Shown one piece after another: positions 20,897 through 32,629 of a stretch of DNA of 64,000 bases. Position numbers and translations under genes: made by a program. Source of the stretch: Ryuthela nishihirai (taxonomy: Eukaryota; Arthropoda; Arachnida; Araneae; Heptathelidae); NCBI GenBank assembly GCA_038380435.1, contig JAWZYU010000009.1, forward strand, positions 66,803,901 through 66,867,900. Direction: 5' to 3'. Below the pieces are notes generated by a model that was not told the DNA's origin, searched no databases, and worked only from the letters and a program-made list of their open reading frames with translations. The first letter of the stretch is position 1. Each line of letters begins with the position of its first letter.

Positions 20897-21130
20897 TCAG
20901 TTGAGGCTTTAGGGCGGAACGGCAACTAAGGCCATATTGTGACATGGCACAGATCAACCAGAAAGGTATTCACTTGCTCATTCATAGATTTGGCCGGGGA
21001 CCAAAATAATTGATAATCCGGCCATTAGGGGGGGGGGGGTTAATTTTAAGGGGTCGATAACCTTAGAGTGAACTATGTTATAATTGGATGAAACTGTAGA
21101 CGAAGTTTGGTTGTCCTTGCCCCAACCGTC
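20897..21130. mobile_element. Fragment of repeat family D
   Basis: GGCAACTAAGGCCATATTGT at about 20920 matches the insert in the split SINE at 11715-12254. The match fades within about 60 nt. A 12 nt G run lies at 21029. Confidence 0.45.
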
Positions 21131-21246
21131 TATGAGGAGTTGTCTATCTAATAAATAACCAGGGACACAAAAAAAATCTCTATTACCCTAAAGTGGATCA
21201 GAAATTTATTTTGCTGAACAGGAATAAGTGATCCTATTTCATTTTA

Positions 21247-21346
21247 ACATTCCATACAAATGGTCATTTTTACATTCTATACAAATGGTCATTTAAACAT
21301 TCTATACAAATGGTCATTTAAACATTCTATACAAATGCATATTTAA
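21247..21346. repeat. 25 bp tandem repeat, four units
   Basis: AACATTCTATACAAATGGTC followed by ATTTA is repeated about four times with few changes. It is AT-rich and non-coding. Confidence 0.85.
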
Positions 21347-21359
21347 ATTCATATATTCA

Positions 21360-22968
21360 AAATGCGAACTGTTTGCGTAAGATTTTGTTGGTATATATAT
21401 ATATTTATTTAAAAGTACTTTTCGTCATCGAGTATAATTATATAGTACCTTGTTTTTTTGGTATACCAGAATAGTATAAAAGTGATATCTATTGTTATTG
21501 TTACACAAGATCGGATCGAGAGTTCTTCCAAAGAGCTTATGATTCCATCGTTTGAGAATGCTAATAAGGATAATGGAGACAAAATATTATGAAATTTATG
21601 CATAGTCATCGCATTTTTCAGGAAATGTTTTGAAGGCCCCTAAAACGTAGAGGAAGTTGTTATACTGTAGGAGAAATCCAGTCTCTTGCCTACTATTTAA
21701 AAAAGTAAGCAACTTTTACTTTTTCCTCCTCGATTGCGTCAGTTGCCCCCCCCTCTCCGGTCGACTTTTTTTTTTTTCGAGTTCTGAGGCTGTTGTTAGA
21801 AAATTAAATATATATGCGAAATTGGAACTTTCTTCTTTTCGTAGCACATACCTGATGTATTAATTCTCCTAAACTATCCATGATTATATTTTGATAATTA
21901 ATAATAAATAAAAAAATCATAAGCCTTATTCTATAGTCTCCATGTGGTTATTTTTGATACTTTTACACCTTACAAATTCTCCCGAGAAATTTTTATAACA
22001 TGCATTTACTTTTTTAAAAAAAAATCATGGCTGTAGGGAAGGCAATGAATTTATCTCACACACAAAAAGATGTAGCGTCGTTAATACATTACATAACAGA
22101 GTATACCACACTCGAAAAATATTTCCCCGTCTTTCGGATTATTGATTCAGCTATTCCTAACATTGCTCGAAGGTCGTCGTTGTTATTTCGAATTTAACCG
22201 TTTCGGCGATGCGTTGCTAATTCTCCGAAACAGCGAAATCCCTGCAGCCAACTGCGACAATTCTTCGTTCAAATTTCTCCCTTTTCTTCGGCTATTTGTG
22301 CAGATTTCACTTTCGAAACGAAAATTCTGTTTTTCATTCTGCCTCGTTTCGTTACCTTTAATAAGTAGAACTTGCATGGCAATCTGAGCTATTTTATATC
22401 CTCTAGAGCGCATTTGCTATCGAGATGTTGGAAAAGGAATTTCATTGAATTAGAATCTATAAGAGGATTTAATATTTTGGCAAAAAAAGAAATGAAAGAA
22501 GTTTCAGCCTTTAGAAACCGATATTCTCCTACGCTTTTGGTTATACGAAGAAGGAAAGGTTTTTGGCCGTGACTTGATTTAGAACACGAGTTGCGTAATC
22601 GGTCCTGTCTCTTATGTAATAAGAGGCAAGTAACAGTGCATTATAGAGACTGAAGAGCGCCTAGCTATGCATTAAGCGGGAAAAATTACCTTTCGCGCGC
22701 CATCTTCAGGAAAGCAGCCTTATCTATTTCGTTAAAAAGAAGGCGGGCCTAGAGGGGGAATGGTAACTGAAAGAAGAAGCATCCCCGCCATGTAATGCTG
22801 AGATGTTCATTGTGAAAAAAAAATCGTATTTTGATAGTAACGTTTAAAATTCTTGTGTTATACACAGAGAAAAAAAGTGTACATTACTCAAAAGTATAAA
22901 TGTTTTGCTTCATTTTGATCATTACAATGTCAATCAATATCAATACAAATGGAAAGGCTCGAATCTGG
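21360..22968. other. no recognisable feature
   Basis: Frames open on both strands near 22140-22570, where GC content is higher, but no domain is recognisable. 22560-22790 is also richer in GC (AAGCGGGAAAAATTACC, TTTCGCGCGCCATCTTC) without a known element. Either could be conserved non-coding DNA or an exon, but nothing proves it. Confidence 0.4.
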
Positions 22969-23304
22969 GGGTAGGATGGCTCAGTCGGTAGCGCGCCAGG
23001 CTCGCAATCTGTAATTTCCAGTTTCGAGTCCCGCTTAGACCAGGGTTGAGATTTATATCCGTAAAACTCCCCGCCATCCCCTCGGTAAGTATGGGACACC
23101 AATGTGTTTGAAAAGGCCGTGGTCCCGTGTGCTGGAGAGCCATACCTTGGATTACTGGATGGCCTTTACCATCTGTTTCCTAAAAGTTATTTAGTGGGTT
23201 CCCCTCACTCAACCTTCTCTGAGTCCTCGGGGTCCTTGTGATCTGGTCATTTAGAGCTCATTTCTGTGCAAAAAAGTTGCCGCTCAGAGGTAAAACAACC
23301 CAAT
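22969..23304 (+). mobile_element. SINE-A copy with middle deletion
   Basis: Good head (GGATGGCTCAGTCGGTAGCG, with box B changed to CAGTTTCGAGTCCCGC) and 3' end (CGCTCAGAGGTAAAACAACC). About 60 nt around ACGTTAAG are missing. An hAT-like fragment follows directly. Confidence 0.9.
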
Positions 23305-23512
23305 CTCGGATCTAGAAAAACAAATCGAGGGCGGGAGCAGGAAACGACCCAGCAGGAAAAATGTAAAAGGTGGGGGGCGGGGGGGAGTGAGAGACAAGAG
23401 AGTGGATTTCCAATGCAGTACAGCATTTGCCCTTCCGTTTTACAGGTCTTTTGAAATCTTCTTGAAAAATGCATGAATCATAAATTAGTTTAATATTTTG
23501 ACTCTGTTATAA
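23305..23512. mobile_element. hAT-like non-autonomous fragment
   Basis: CGGATCTAGAAAAACAAATC, a G-rich run, AGAGTGGATTTCCAATGCAG, CCTTCCGTTTTACAGG and GAAAAATGCATGAATCATAA all parallel the element at 16124-16395. The right end is lost. It is sandwiched between SINE-A and SINE-B. Confidence 0.65.
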
Positions 23513-23514
23513 GC

Positions 23515-23738
23515 ATTGCCGTCCCGTGGCCGAGTGGTTAGCGCGCTTGGCTACTGATCTAAGGTACCTGGGTTCGAGCCCTCGGAATTAGGCATGGATG
23601 TGTGTCGTTTTTCTGCTGAGGTCCTGCCATCCTCTCAGATCTCCTACTGTGGCATATAAACTGACAGGCTCCTGTCAGACCTCTGTGGCAAGCAGCTGCT
23701 TGAGGGGGTATTTATTTTTTTTATTTTATAAGCATTGT
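23515..23738 (+). mobile_element. SINE-B copy
   Basis: SINE-B begins with a tRNA-like head (box A GTGGCCGAGTGGTTAGCGCG, box B CTGGGTTCGAGCC). It continues GGCATGGATGTGTGTCG, TGGCATATAAACTGACAGG and CAAGCAGCTGCTTGAGGGGG, and ends in T- and A-rich sequence. Of four copies in the window this one and 25256-25466 are nearly identical, so the family was active recently relative to SINE-A. Confidence 0.88.
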
Positions 23739-24647
23739 GAAATGAGGGACATAGCTCTCTTGCTCCTTCCTCCTAGATCTGGCCTTGCAAATTAAAATTA
23801 AATTTTTGCGAACAAACCAATCAACAAATATATATATATATTCATAAGTAGGATTAACACACGGAATTTATCGGCATTCTTTAAATTATTCACATTTCGA
23901 TATATCTCTGAATATTCTGTAATATAATTATTCGCGAATAAATAAACGTGAATATGAAAAGGATCCATACACGTAAAATGCAGTTTTCTTTTTGTTTCAA
24001 AAGGAAAGAAAACTTTAAAGATTGAAACTGCATTTTAATAGTCCATATGAAAACTGTTTCTTTGGAACAATTAATTATGTTTCAGTTAAGTTTCATGTTG
24101 AGTTGAATAGTTTACGCTCAAAAGAAAAAAGCTCTTTTATTTTTTGTCACACATTTTCAGAAAAAAAAAGTTTATTTTAGAAGAGCTTTGAATTGTCTCC
24201 ATTGATAAAAACTTGAGGTGATTCATAATAAAGGGATTTTCAATTTTGCATTTATGTAAATAGTTGGTACTGCTGACAGGCTATCTCTCCATCTAAAACA
24301 TTCCAGGCTTTGACTTATTAAACATATTGCTCTCTGCAAAAATCTAAAAGAGATTCAATAACAGTGTATTGTCATTGAGTATTTCAGAAAATGGCTCGTA
24401 ATGTAATAATAATTGCATGGTGATAAGTAAATTAAGAAGTTACCTTTCACATTGCGTTTTTTGCACGTTATTAGAATATTCCTGATATAGTGAAAAACTC
24501 TCGTTTGTAGGATGTAAAATTACCAAAGAGGATGGATAGTAATGTCATCTCAGAGGAAATGAAAGTATGGCAAAATAAAAGTTCTATCTAAATAATGAAA
24601 TTAAATACTGGTAGTTATTAAAAGTTGATTAAAAATAATTGTATATA
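23739..24647. other. no recognisable feature
   Basis: AT-rich spacer. Short (TA)n at about 23830. A loose inverted match between TTTTCTTTTTGTTTCAAAAG and AGAAACAGTTTTC-like runs near 24000-24060 is not convincing. Confidence 0.45.
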
Positions 24648-25135
24648 CACTCATGGCCACAAAAATCGCAAAAACTTAACGATGAATGCAGTGACACCAA
24701 ATCATTACTACACATACTACCGGAGGTCCTGTGTAAATGATTCCAGCGAGGACAGCATGTCGTAACATGGAACTGTAAATAAAAGCGGCGCTGTTATCCC
24801 GAATTTCCAATAAAAGCCACAATAGCAGACGGCATGTAAGTTAGTGGAAGTGAAATAGAGAACGCGTGTTTTGGTCATGCCAAGGAAACGAACTCAAGCA
24901 TGTTATCAACAGCTAGTCCCGTTCAAACGGGGATGTATCGTGGAGATGCATGAGGCAGGTTGGTCTGCTTGTCGTATACCCGACCGAGATGGTCAGGTAT
25001 ACGACATGGTCTGCCCTTGGATTAAATTTCTCTCTCCTCTTTTAGGGGAGGAAAGAAGTGGACATATTTCGAGGTACCGAATGATCCTCCCCAGGTCAAT
25101 AGTTTCTAAACCGAAAAGTAGTATTGTGTCGTGCT
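24648..25135 (+). mobile_element. Truncated Tc1-like element
   Basis: A left terminal region (ACTCATGGCCACAAAAATCG, from 24650) leads to a frame starting at 24877 that reads MPRKRTQACYQQLVPFKRGC and HEAGWSACRI, the N-terminal helix-turn-helix part of a Tc1-type transposase. At about 24970 the coding match ends in a 15 nt inverted repeat (24970-24984 and 24992-25006). What follows is not transposase. Neither catalytic triad nor right end remains. Confidence 0.75.
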
Positions 25136-25255
25136 GATAATCGAACTTTTGAAATCATTTCGTACCCAAAAAAGTTTCTCGGATACAATTTGCCAAGGAT
25201 ATCTAACATTATAACAAAAGAAAATTAAATATGGTCTAAGTTCTACAAAAAATGT

Positions 25256-25466
25256 CTGCGTTGGTTGAGTGGTTAGCGCGCTTGGCTACTGATCTAAGGG
25301 ACCTGGGTTCGAGCCACGGGTAAGGCATGGATGTATGTGTCGTTTTTCTGCTGAAGTCTTGCCATCCTTTCAGACCTTCTACTGTGGCATATAAACTGAC
25401 AGGCTCCTGTCAAATTTCTGTGGCAAGCAGCTGCTTGAGGGGGTATTCATTTATTTTTATTTTACT
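25256..25466 (+). mobile_element. SINE-B copy
   Basis: Head GTTGAGTGGTTAGCGCGCTT with CTGGGTTCGAGCCACGGG, then the same body as the copy at 23515, ending CTTGAGGGGGTATTCATTTA. Very low divergence from that copy apart from the first bases. Confidence 0.9.
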
Positions 25467-25860
25467 ACGAATGCAATATACAATGAAAACGAAAAACTTT
25501 ATTCATTACTTAACATATTATTTAAAACATTTAATAACGAATTTTTGTGAAATATACGTTTATCAACTTTTGCATATTTTTCTAAGTAAAGTAATTATTT
25601 TGACGTTTGATATGTATTCTTAGTTTTCGAAGAATCTCGTTTTCCTCTGGTGATTAATTAGGACGACTTCAATTTGCACACAAATGATCGTGCTCTTTAT
25701 CCACTTCTGAAACAATGACTTTGCCACGCGAAAAAAGAAAGAAATCAATTGATGAATTCATTCTTTTAAATTTATTGGTGGCAATAGTTATTTGGAATAA
25801 CTTTTAACCGTTAATGTTAAATCTCTGGGATTGAGAGGAATTCATAACGGTCCACACCTG
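25467..25860. other. no recognisable feature
   Basis: AT-rich spacer. Confidence 0.5.
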
Positions 25861-26250
25861 TTTTGGGTAGGGTTGTTTTACCTCTGAGCAGCACGTTTAG
25901 CATACAGTGGACTAAATGGCTAGGTCACAAGAATCCCAAGGCTCAGAGGAGGTTGAGGGATTGAACCTACTTGTCAGCTGTTAGGAGACAGATGATAACA
26001 TCCCCATCAAGGTCAACCAGCGTGTTCTTTAATATGCACAATGTATGTCTCTCCCGAATACGAGGCCACGGCTCAATGACCCATACGACAGACGGCAGCG
26101 ACCCATCGGTATCCCCTACTAACCTAATGCAAGGTGGGGAGTTTTGTGGAAATAAATTTCAAAGCTGGGCCAGGTGGGAATCGAACTTAGGACCATCAGA
26201 TTACTAGCCTCGCGGGCTACGGACTGAGACACCTCCACGCCGCCTGATAT
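25861..26250 (-). mobile_element. SINE-A copy
   Basis: GGGTAGGGTTGTTTTACCTC to the head complement (GGGAATCGAACTTAGGACC, CGGACTGAGACACC). The block CTTTCCAAGC has been lost near 26100. Otherwise complete. Confidence 0.9.
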
Positions 26251-27705
26251 GGTTCACCCCAGTGGTTTCCTACATACCCTATACTCTTTCCCTCGATGTA
26301 GGGAAAATTGATGTAAAATCTGGTGGCTCTACATGCAAACAGACAAACTTTAGTTATAAGACACATTTAGGTACAACAATTAGTCAAGCGTAAGGAAAAG
26401 ATTCACCAATTCGCTTCTTCTATTCGAACATGGGATAAGGTGCAGTAGGAAAGCCCGTGTTTGAAATGTACATGCGGATTGGTTGTTTTTTTTTACATTT
26501 GCCAGATTGTTTATATATATAAATATCTGCTTTAACGAGGATACTTTTCATTTTACTGGTTTTTCCATTTAGACTCTCATGTGCCATCGTAGAACCGCCA
26601 TCAAAGCGCAGTTTCTTTTTCCCTTCAACTCAGCTGATTACAGATGCATGTAGAAAGATCCAAAAGCATCGAAAATGTCTAACAATTCATGCAGTTATTG
26701 ATGGGATAAGAACAACGCAGATAGCAGCGACGGATCCCACTGTTTCATCCTGAGGTATCAGCAAACTTTCATTGTGTCGCCATCAGAGATGAAGATGTTA
26801 TCATGAAAAAGAAACCTCAGTCGTACAATGACAGAGACAGTACAAGCAAAAGAAAACACGTTAACGAAGAAATGTCGATATATATATATCACAATATTTG
26901 CACAGAAACCCTGAACTCTGGTGGAGAAAAGAAAAAAAAAATCAACGTTATACATCGATCTGTTATGAAGCCTGCAAAACGTTTGCAGAGGCGCCATTAT
27001 TCATAGATTTGATGTCAATGATAATGATGGATAGCCTCAGTTCATTTTTTTGATCTCTCGATTGTTTGAACGGATAGAAAAGGCGTTTTCGTCTCAGACA
27101 GATGTCTTTATTTGGTATAGACGCTTCTCTGCCTAATTTATCGCCAGTTTCATTTGTGAATTTAATGCATCAATTTATCGCTTTAAAAATTGCCATGTTT
27201 GATAAGAATAAACGCTTCCTGATGCTGAGTAAGTTATAGTTGCATTTCTTAACTTAGTACAATACAATACAAATGTAACGTTTATTGAGAGTTCCTTAAT
27301 CCAGGCTTTCTCAAGCAATATTTATGGGAGTTTCTTAACTCAATAAATCATTCTTTCGGATTCAAAAATCCTTGAAACATATTTTCGCCAAATTTGAGAT
27401 TCACGTATATTTTTATTCGGTACTCTGTTACACTATATACCATGCATATTACAAGATATATCAGAAATAGTCTTGAAGAGATGCTTCCTTCTGTCTCCTT
27501 ACAGATATCCAGTGTATCCCTTACATAACTCTCAGTCATTGTGACAAGGTCGTTAATTCTAGGGCGTATAAAAATACTGTCCAAAAATAAAAAAGCTTAA
27601 AACGCTTATTAGGATTTTGTTTACGAAACTTCAAAATGAATGATATGTATCTTTATTCTAACCGGCGCAATAAACAATATGTGACCGAACGGAGTGCACT
27701 TGTGT
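26251..27705. other. no recognisable feature
   Basis: Spacer with frames of 60-80 codons on both strands and no family signature. No repeats identified. Confidence 0.45.
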
Positions 27706-27898
27706 TCTGGTGGCTGGCCGTTTGGTCCAGGGGTATAACAAATACTGTCCAAAGCATTGAGTTTGAGTATTCGAGCCCGGGTAAGGCATGGATATTTGTG
27801 TTATCTTTCTCACAGATCTCTGTGGCATATTAAACTTACAGACTCCTGTAAGACCTCTGTAGTAAGGTGCTTGAGGAGGGTAATTCATTTTTTGCGAA
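27706..27898 (+). mobile_element. SINE-B copy, diverged
   Basis: TGGCTGGCCGTTTGGTCCAG in the head, TATTCGAGCCCGGGTAAGGC at box B, then GTGGCATATTAAACTTACAG and GTGCTTGAGGAGGG. It is clearly older than the other two plus-strand copies. Confidence 0.8.
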
Positions 27899-28171
27899 AC
27901 ACTAATTTTTTTACGATGTGATTGGCATTTCCACTGCATAGTTCGTTCAAGAGTGTGGTTGCGTTTATTTTAGAAAATAAATTTTGTATGGTACTCATAT
28001 AAACTAACGTTGAAAAAATGAAACAAATATCAGAAAAGGGTTAAATATGTTTTTCATGGATCATTGTGGCTAAAGGTGAATTAAAGAACTCCATCAAAAG
28101 AAATCTCAACGAATCATGAAAGCTGAAATTTTTCATTATTTGATACAATTATTCTGAAGAATTAATTTAAA

Positions 28172-28600
28172 CATGTTGAGTTGGTTTGTTTTACCTCTGA
28201 GCAGCACTTTGTTTGCACAATGGGCTAAATGACCAGGTCAGAAGGATCCTAAGGACTCAAAAAATGGCTAAGGTTTTCAAGGAAAGACACACTGATCCTG
28301 TTAGGAGATAGATGGTAACATCCCGTCAAAGGCATACAGCTTGTTTTTTAACGTGCAGAGTTGAACGAACTATGCAGTGGAAATGCCAACCACATCGTGC
28401 AGAGAGGACAGCTCTCTTGCACATAGGGCCAGGGCTTTTCGTCCCATGCTCTCGAGAAGCCTGTCATGTAACTCGACAAGCCTGTCGGTGTTCCTCTCTT
28501 GACGGAATACAGGTTGGCAGTTTAGCGGAGATAAATCTCAATGCTGACCCAGGTGGGACTCGAACCTTGGGACTGCAGATTATGAGCCCAAACAAGTTAA
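28172..28600 (-). mobile_element. SINE-A copy carrying a templated insertion
   Basis: Complete from GAGTTGGTTTGTTTTACCTC to GGGACTCGAACCTTGGGACT, with the head truncated after GATTATGAGCCC. Between the ACGTGCAGAG and GCAGAGAGGACAGCTC parts lies a foreign 38 nt (28361-28398). It is the reverse complement, with one mismatch, of 27913-27950, just downstream of the preceding SINE-B. Confidence 0.9.
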
Positions 28601-30120
28601 AATGAAGCAATCATCATTGCATCAATCCTTCATCACCTAAAGATTATTGGGTATCACTTATAATTTTCGTAATTGTTTATAAAGATAAGATCTGTATTAT
28701 ACGCCACATTAGGACTTTTGTTATTATTACGCTAAAATCTTTTTAGTTTTAAGCTTGATCGTTATGGTAATAATCTTTTCCATTCAATATGAAAAGTCAG
28801 AAGACTCTGTCAGCGAGATAAACTTCTTCTAACATTTTAATATTCAAGAATGTCTGCTGCCTTTCTGGTCGTAATCCTCAGAATTGCTTCACCGAAAAGC
28901 TTTTCCATTGTTATCGAAGAAAAACATTTTTCTAGTTTTAAACAGATCATTGCGTTGTAATCCTAGCCATAATATTTATATCGCCCATACATCATCTAGC
29001 TCCAGAGCGAAACCATTAAAAGGCTTAGATGTTCCTCCTTATCTGAGAGAAATTGCTTGATTTAGCCGAAATATTTGATTAGCCGCCTTTTTTTCAGACA
29101 GCTTCTGCCGTCGGAGCTTGCCATTAATTATTTTAAACGTGTTCAACTTGTGAAAATAAAGAAATAGAGAAAGGAATATTTACGTATAAAATTTAAAACC
29201 ACAACCTGGATTAAAATGTCGAAAGAATATTTAGCAGATGAAAGAAAAGAAGAAAGAGAAGAAAGAATTTAAATTTAGGTGAAGCAAATAAATTAGGAGA
29301 AAAAAAGTAAATCCCATTCGCACGCGCCTCTCTTAGTGCATTTAACCTAATAAATTATATAAAAGAGTGAAACAAATGCCTTGTTCCCAACGGAGAGCAA
29401 CATAAAATAATTTTAAAGTATTGCTAGCTTTCCTGATTCTTTTAATAGTTATTATTTGGCACTGAGCCCTTTGTTTGTGTAGTGTATGTTTTATAGACAT
29501 TAAGATAGATCCGTCCAACCCAAACTTAGTGAAAAGCTACTAGGGAAAAAAAAGGGTATTTCTTAAAGAAATTGTATTCCTAAAGAGCTGCAAGAAAACT
29601 TTTCTACGCAAAAAACATACATTTCTAGTTAGTAAAGAATTAGAAAAAACATGGAATCGGAAAAAAAGTTTTTAAAGAATCAAGAAAATACCTTGAAAAA
29701 CAACAACAACAACAACAAAAATATGCATTTTTAATGAGTACTATGAATTGGCAATTTATTTAGTTGTGCGTTTAATAATGTTTGGCGAAAAATTGGAAGG
29801 AACGAGCCAGATTCTGTAAATTGGTTATTTGCTTTATGAGCTGTAAGTTTCGTTTTGCAATGAGCTGGATTGTTGTATTGTGCAAATCAATCCCCATAAA
29901 GTCATTAACGTGTTCACAATGTCAAAATAATTATCATCTTTGGTGAGACAGTTCTATGTAGATATCATACCATTACCAAAATATGCACATTCGCATACAT
30001 TCGACATGACTCATCATAATGATAATTTGATATTTGTTTTAAATACCTGAAACTCCGTTTTCATGCCAAGGAAATTTGAGTAGTAATTAGGCAAGTGTAA
30101 AGAAAATACTACCCCCCTCC
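28601..30120. other. no recognisable feature
   Basis: About 1.5 kb without named repeats or genes. 28980-29170 has mixed composition with TAATTA-type motifs (CCATTAATTATTTTAAACG) and could be conserved non-coding DNA. A short (CAA)n run is at 29700. Confidence 0.4.
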
Positions 30121-30124
30121 CCAT

Positions 30125-30190
30125 CTACCTCCTGGACTCGAACTAGACATCGCCTGGTTATGGACTCTACCAGTCGAGCGAAGGAGGAGG
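30125..30190 (-). mobile_element. tRNA-like sequence
   Basis: On the minus strand CGCTCGACTGGTAGAGTCC (box A-like) precedes GTCTAGTTCGAGTCCAGGAG (box B-like). No complete cloverleaf is visible. It is probably a SINE head, next to the RTE element's 3' tail. Confidence 0.4.
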
Positions 30191-30243
30191 CAATTCACAC
30201 TCAGAAGGTGATGATGGTTGATTATGCTATGAGTATCATAATT

Positions 30244-30272
30244 AGTCATCATCATCATCATCATCATCATCC
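30244..30272 (-). repeat. (ATG)n tail of the RTE element
   Basis: Nine trinucleotide units (ATC on the plus strand) lie at the 3' end of the RTE-like LINE. Short tandem repeats in place of poly-A are usual at RTE ends. On the plus strand they read as a His run in a chance frame. Confidence 0.8.
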
Positions 30273-30323
30273 TCAAGCAGACATGGGCTACGGAGGTCCA
30301 ACCAGACCGCGCAATTTAGTTCT

Positions 30324-32084
30324 TCAAGTATATCTGTCCTGAGCTATATCCGCCGCATTTCGCCATTGCACACCAATTCTAACAAGGTCCTGTTTGACGT
30401 TGTCTGCCCACCGCATCCTAGGTCTCCCCCTCTTTCTGAGGCCTTTAGGCCCCCTGTTCATAATCCTATTCGTTAATCTATAATTTCCATACGGGCAACA
30501 TGGCCAAACCAACGGAGTCTCTCTCTGCACAATTATGCTGCTTAAAGGAGGTTACCGACTCATTTGCCTAACCTCGTCATTGTTTACAAAGTTGAACCAC
30601 CTAATGCCCAAGATACTGCGTAAGCATCTAGAATCAGAAGCATCTAGTTTCCTGTTATCTTGTTTACAAAGCATCCAAGTTTCATTACCATAACTAACCC
30701 TAGAAAGAACCAAACTATCATAGAGTATAATTTTAGTCTTTAGGTGTATACGCCGTTTCTCCACACTCTCCATAGATTCCTAAAAGTCCCAGAGGCAATC
30801 CTTATTCGCCTGTCAATATCATGCCGCACATCACCAGTATCGGTTACATAACTCCCAAGATAATTAAACTGAGACACTTGCTCAAGGGCACTATCACTCA
30901 GAGCGACTGAAGCACCAACTGCCTGACTAATTTTCATCATTTTAGTTTTATCTCTGTTTATCACCAAACCAACTCTATTATCAGTCTCATCAACAGCCTT
31001 AATGAAAGAATTCATCTCATCAACATCATTAGTCAACAAGGACAAATCATATGCATAATCTAAATCAGAAATTTTGAAATCTCTAGACTAGTGGTTTTCA
31101 ATCTTTTATGTTTCACGTACCCCCTGGAAATGTATATGTATCTGGCGTATCCCCTGTGCAGATAGATAAAATTATGGTTATAGTATAACAATGGGAATAT
31201 AATAAAACAAATATATGTAACATATATCTAGCGACTTTTGAGCATTCACGGCGTAACACAAAGAGTTTTACCGCGTATCCCACGTTGGGAACCCCTACTC
31301 TAGACTAGAGTAAGGCCAAAATCGTTCCCTTGCAAAGAGTTTCGCATACCATAATCAATAAACAAACTAAAGAGAAAAAGGGAAAAAATGCACTCTTGTC
31401 GAAAACCAGAAGCAATGCTAAAGAATTGCTACAAGACCTATCGACTCTCACACACGACTCAGTGTTATTAAAGAGAGTTTTCATTAGGTTAAATAACTTG
31501 TCTGGTATGCATACGATCTCACAACCAACCACAAATTATGACGATCATCAGAGCCTTTATGGAATCCTTTATGAATCAACGAAAGCGTTTATGGAATCAA
31601 CAAATATAGCAACCAAAGGTTTCTGAAACTCTAAATATTTCTCAAGAATCCACCTAAGTGAAAATATCTGATCTACACATCTCCTACCATTTCTGAATCC
31701 ACATTGCTCATCACGCAACTGACTGTCAACCAGATTCTTAATTCCATTAAGCACAATCATGCAAAGAACATTACCTGGAACAGAAAGTAGGCTGATACCC
31801 CTATAGTTATCACAAGAACTGTGATCACCTTTTTTAAAAATAGGAATAATAATAGCTCTGGTAAAATCCTTAGAAACCATTCCTTTATCATAAAATATAT
31901 TAAAAATTTCAGTGATCCATGTAGTAGCTCTAAGCATTTTAGTAGTAATTTCATCTATCCCTAAGGGTTTATATAGTTTAAGTTTAGAAACAGCCAAAAT
32001 AACTTCAGATTGTGTTATAGGGCCAACATTAAAGCCACCAATGCATCTATCATCATTGCAAACAATAAGAGTAGATATAAACAC
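30324..32084 (-). pseudogene. Reverse transcriptase of the RTE element
   Basis: Pieces in order: 32084-31569 with VSKLKLYKPLGIDEITTKML, NYRGISLLSVPGNVL and QCGFRNGRRCVDQI; 31532-31305 with IPDKLFNLMKTLFNNTESCV; a frame-shifted SGFRQECIF where family members have VRQGC; 31045-30740 beginning at the catalytic box; 30773-30552 with SYGNETWMLCKQDNRKLD; 30530-30324 with GRPRMRWADNVKQDL. The catalytic box reads YAYD (about 31050-31060) where RTE enzymes have YADD, so one metal-binding Asp is Tyr. A short duplication (INAFVDS repeated) lies near 31570-31600. Confidence 0.85.
31089..31297. mobile_element. hAT-like MITE in the RTE element, copy 1
   Basis: 209 bp bounded by TAGTGGTTTTCAATC and GTTGGGAACCCCTA, with an exact 8 bp target duplication CTCTAGAC at 31081-31088 and 31298-31305. 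The interior contains CGTACCCCCTGGAAATG and TAGCGACTTTTGAGC, as in copy 2. It splits the RT region just upstream of the YAYD box. The 8 bp duplication and CAGTGGTTCTCAA-type ends fit the hAT superfamily. Confidence 0.88.
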
Positions 32085-32629
32085 ATTATTTAGAACATTA
32101 CTGAAATGCTCAGACTACCTAGCCATGACGGAATCCTTACCTTCTATAACCTTACCTTGTTTATCCTTCAATCCCTGTATACCTGTCCGTTTTCTACCAC
32201 ACAAAACATTAACTATTGGTACAGCTCTCTGCTGTTGTGCTTTCTAACTGCTTCCTCGGCTTTGTCAACCAGGCCATCAAGCCAAAGATTCTTATCAGTA
32301 GCTAACTGATCGTTTACAGGTATATTAAGCTCTCTATAACGCTTTCTATTAGGACTAGTAGGATATTGATTAAGGACATTCCTGCAGTTCTTTCTTTCTG
32401 AAATAAGCTGAAGTGTCTTATCACTCAAATAATTCGTCCTTCTGTGCTCCCTTTTTCCTAAAAGAGTACTGTTAGTTTTCAAAAAAGCCTGTATAAAACG
32501 GTCCCATTCTTCCTCCACTTCAGCAGTAAGCAAACTATGACTGTCATAATGACTACGTAACCTATCATGATAAGCTTTAGCTATAACTCTATGTTTCTTT
32601 TAGAACTTCAGAATTAAAGGTAAATTTTT

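Noticed and set aside
22142..22572. Overlapping open frames on both strands
   Set aside because: No domain, no consistent start or splice sites, and length within chance for a locally GC-richer segment.
30160..30342. Plus-strand frame with a His8 run
   Set aside because: The His codons are the (ATC)n tail of the RTE element, and the rest is antisense LINE sequence.
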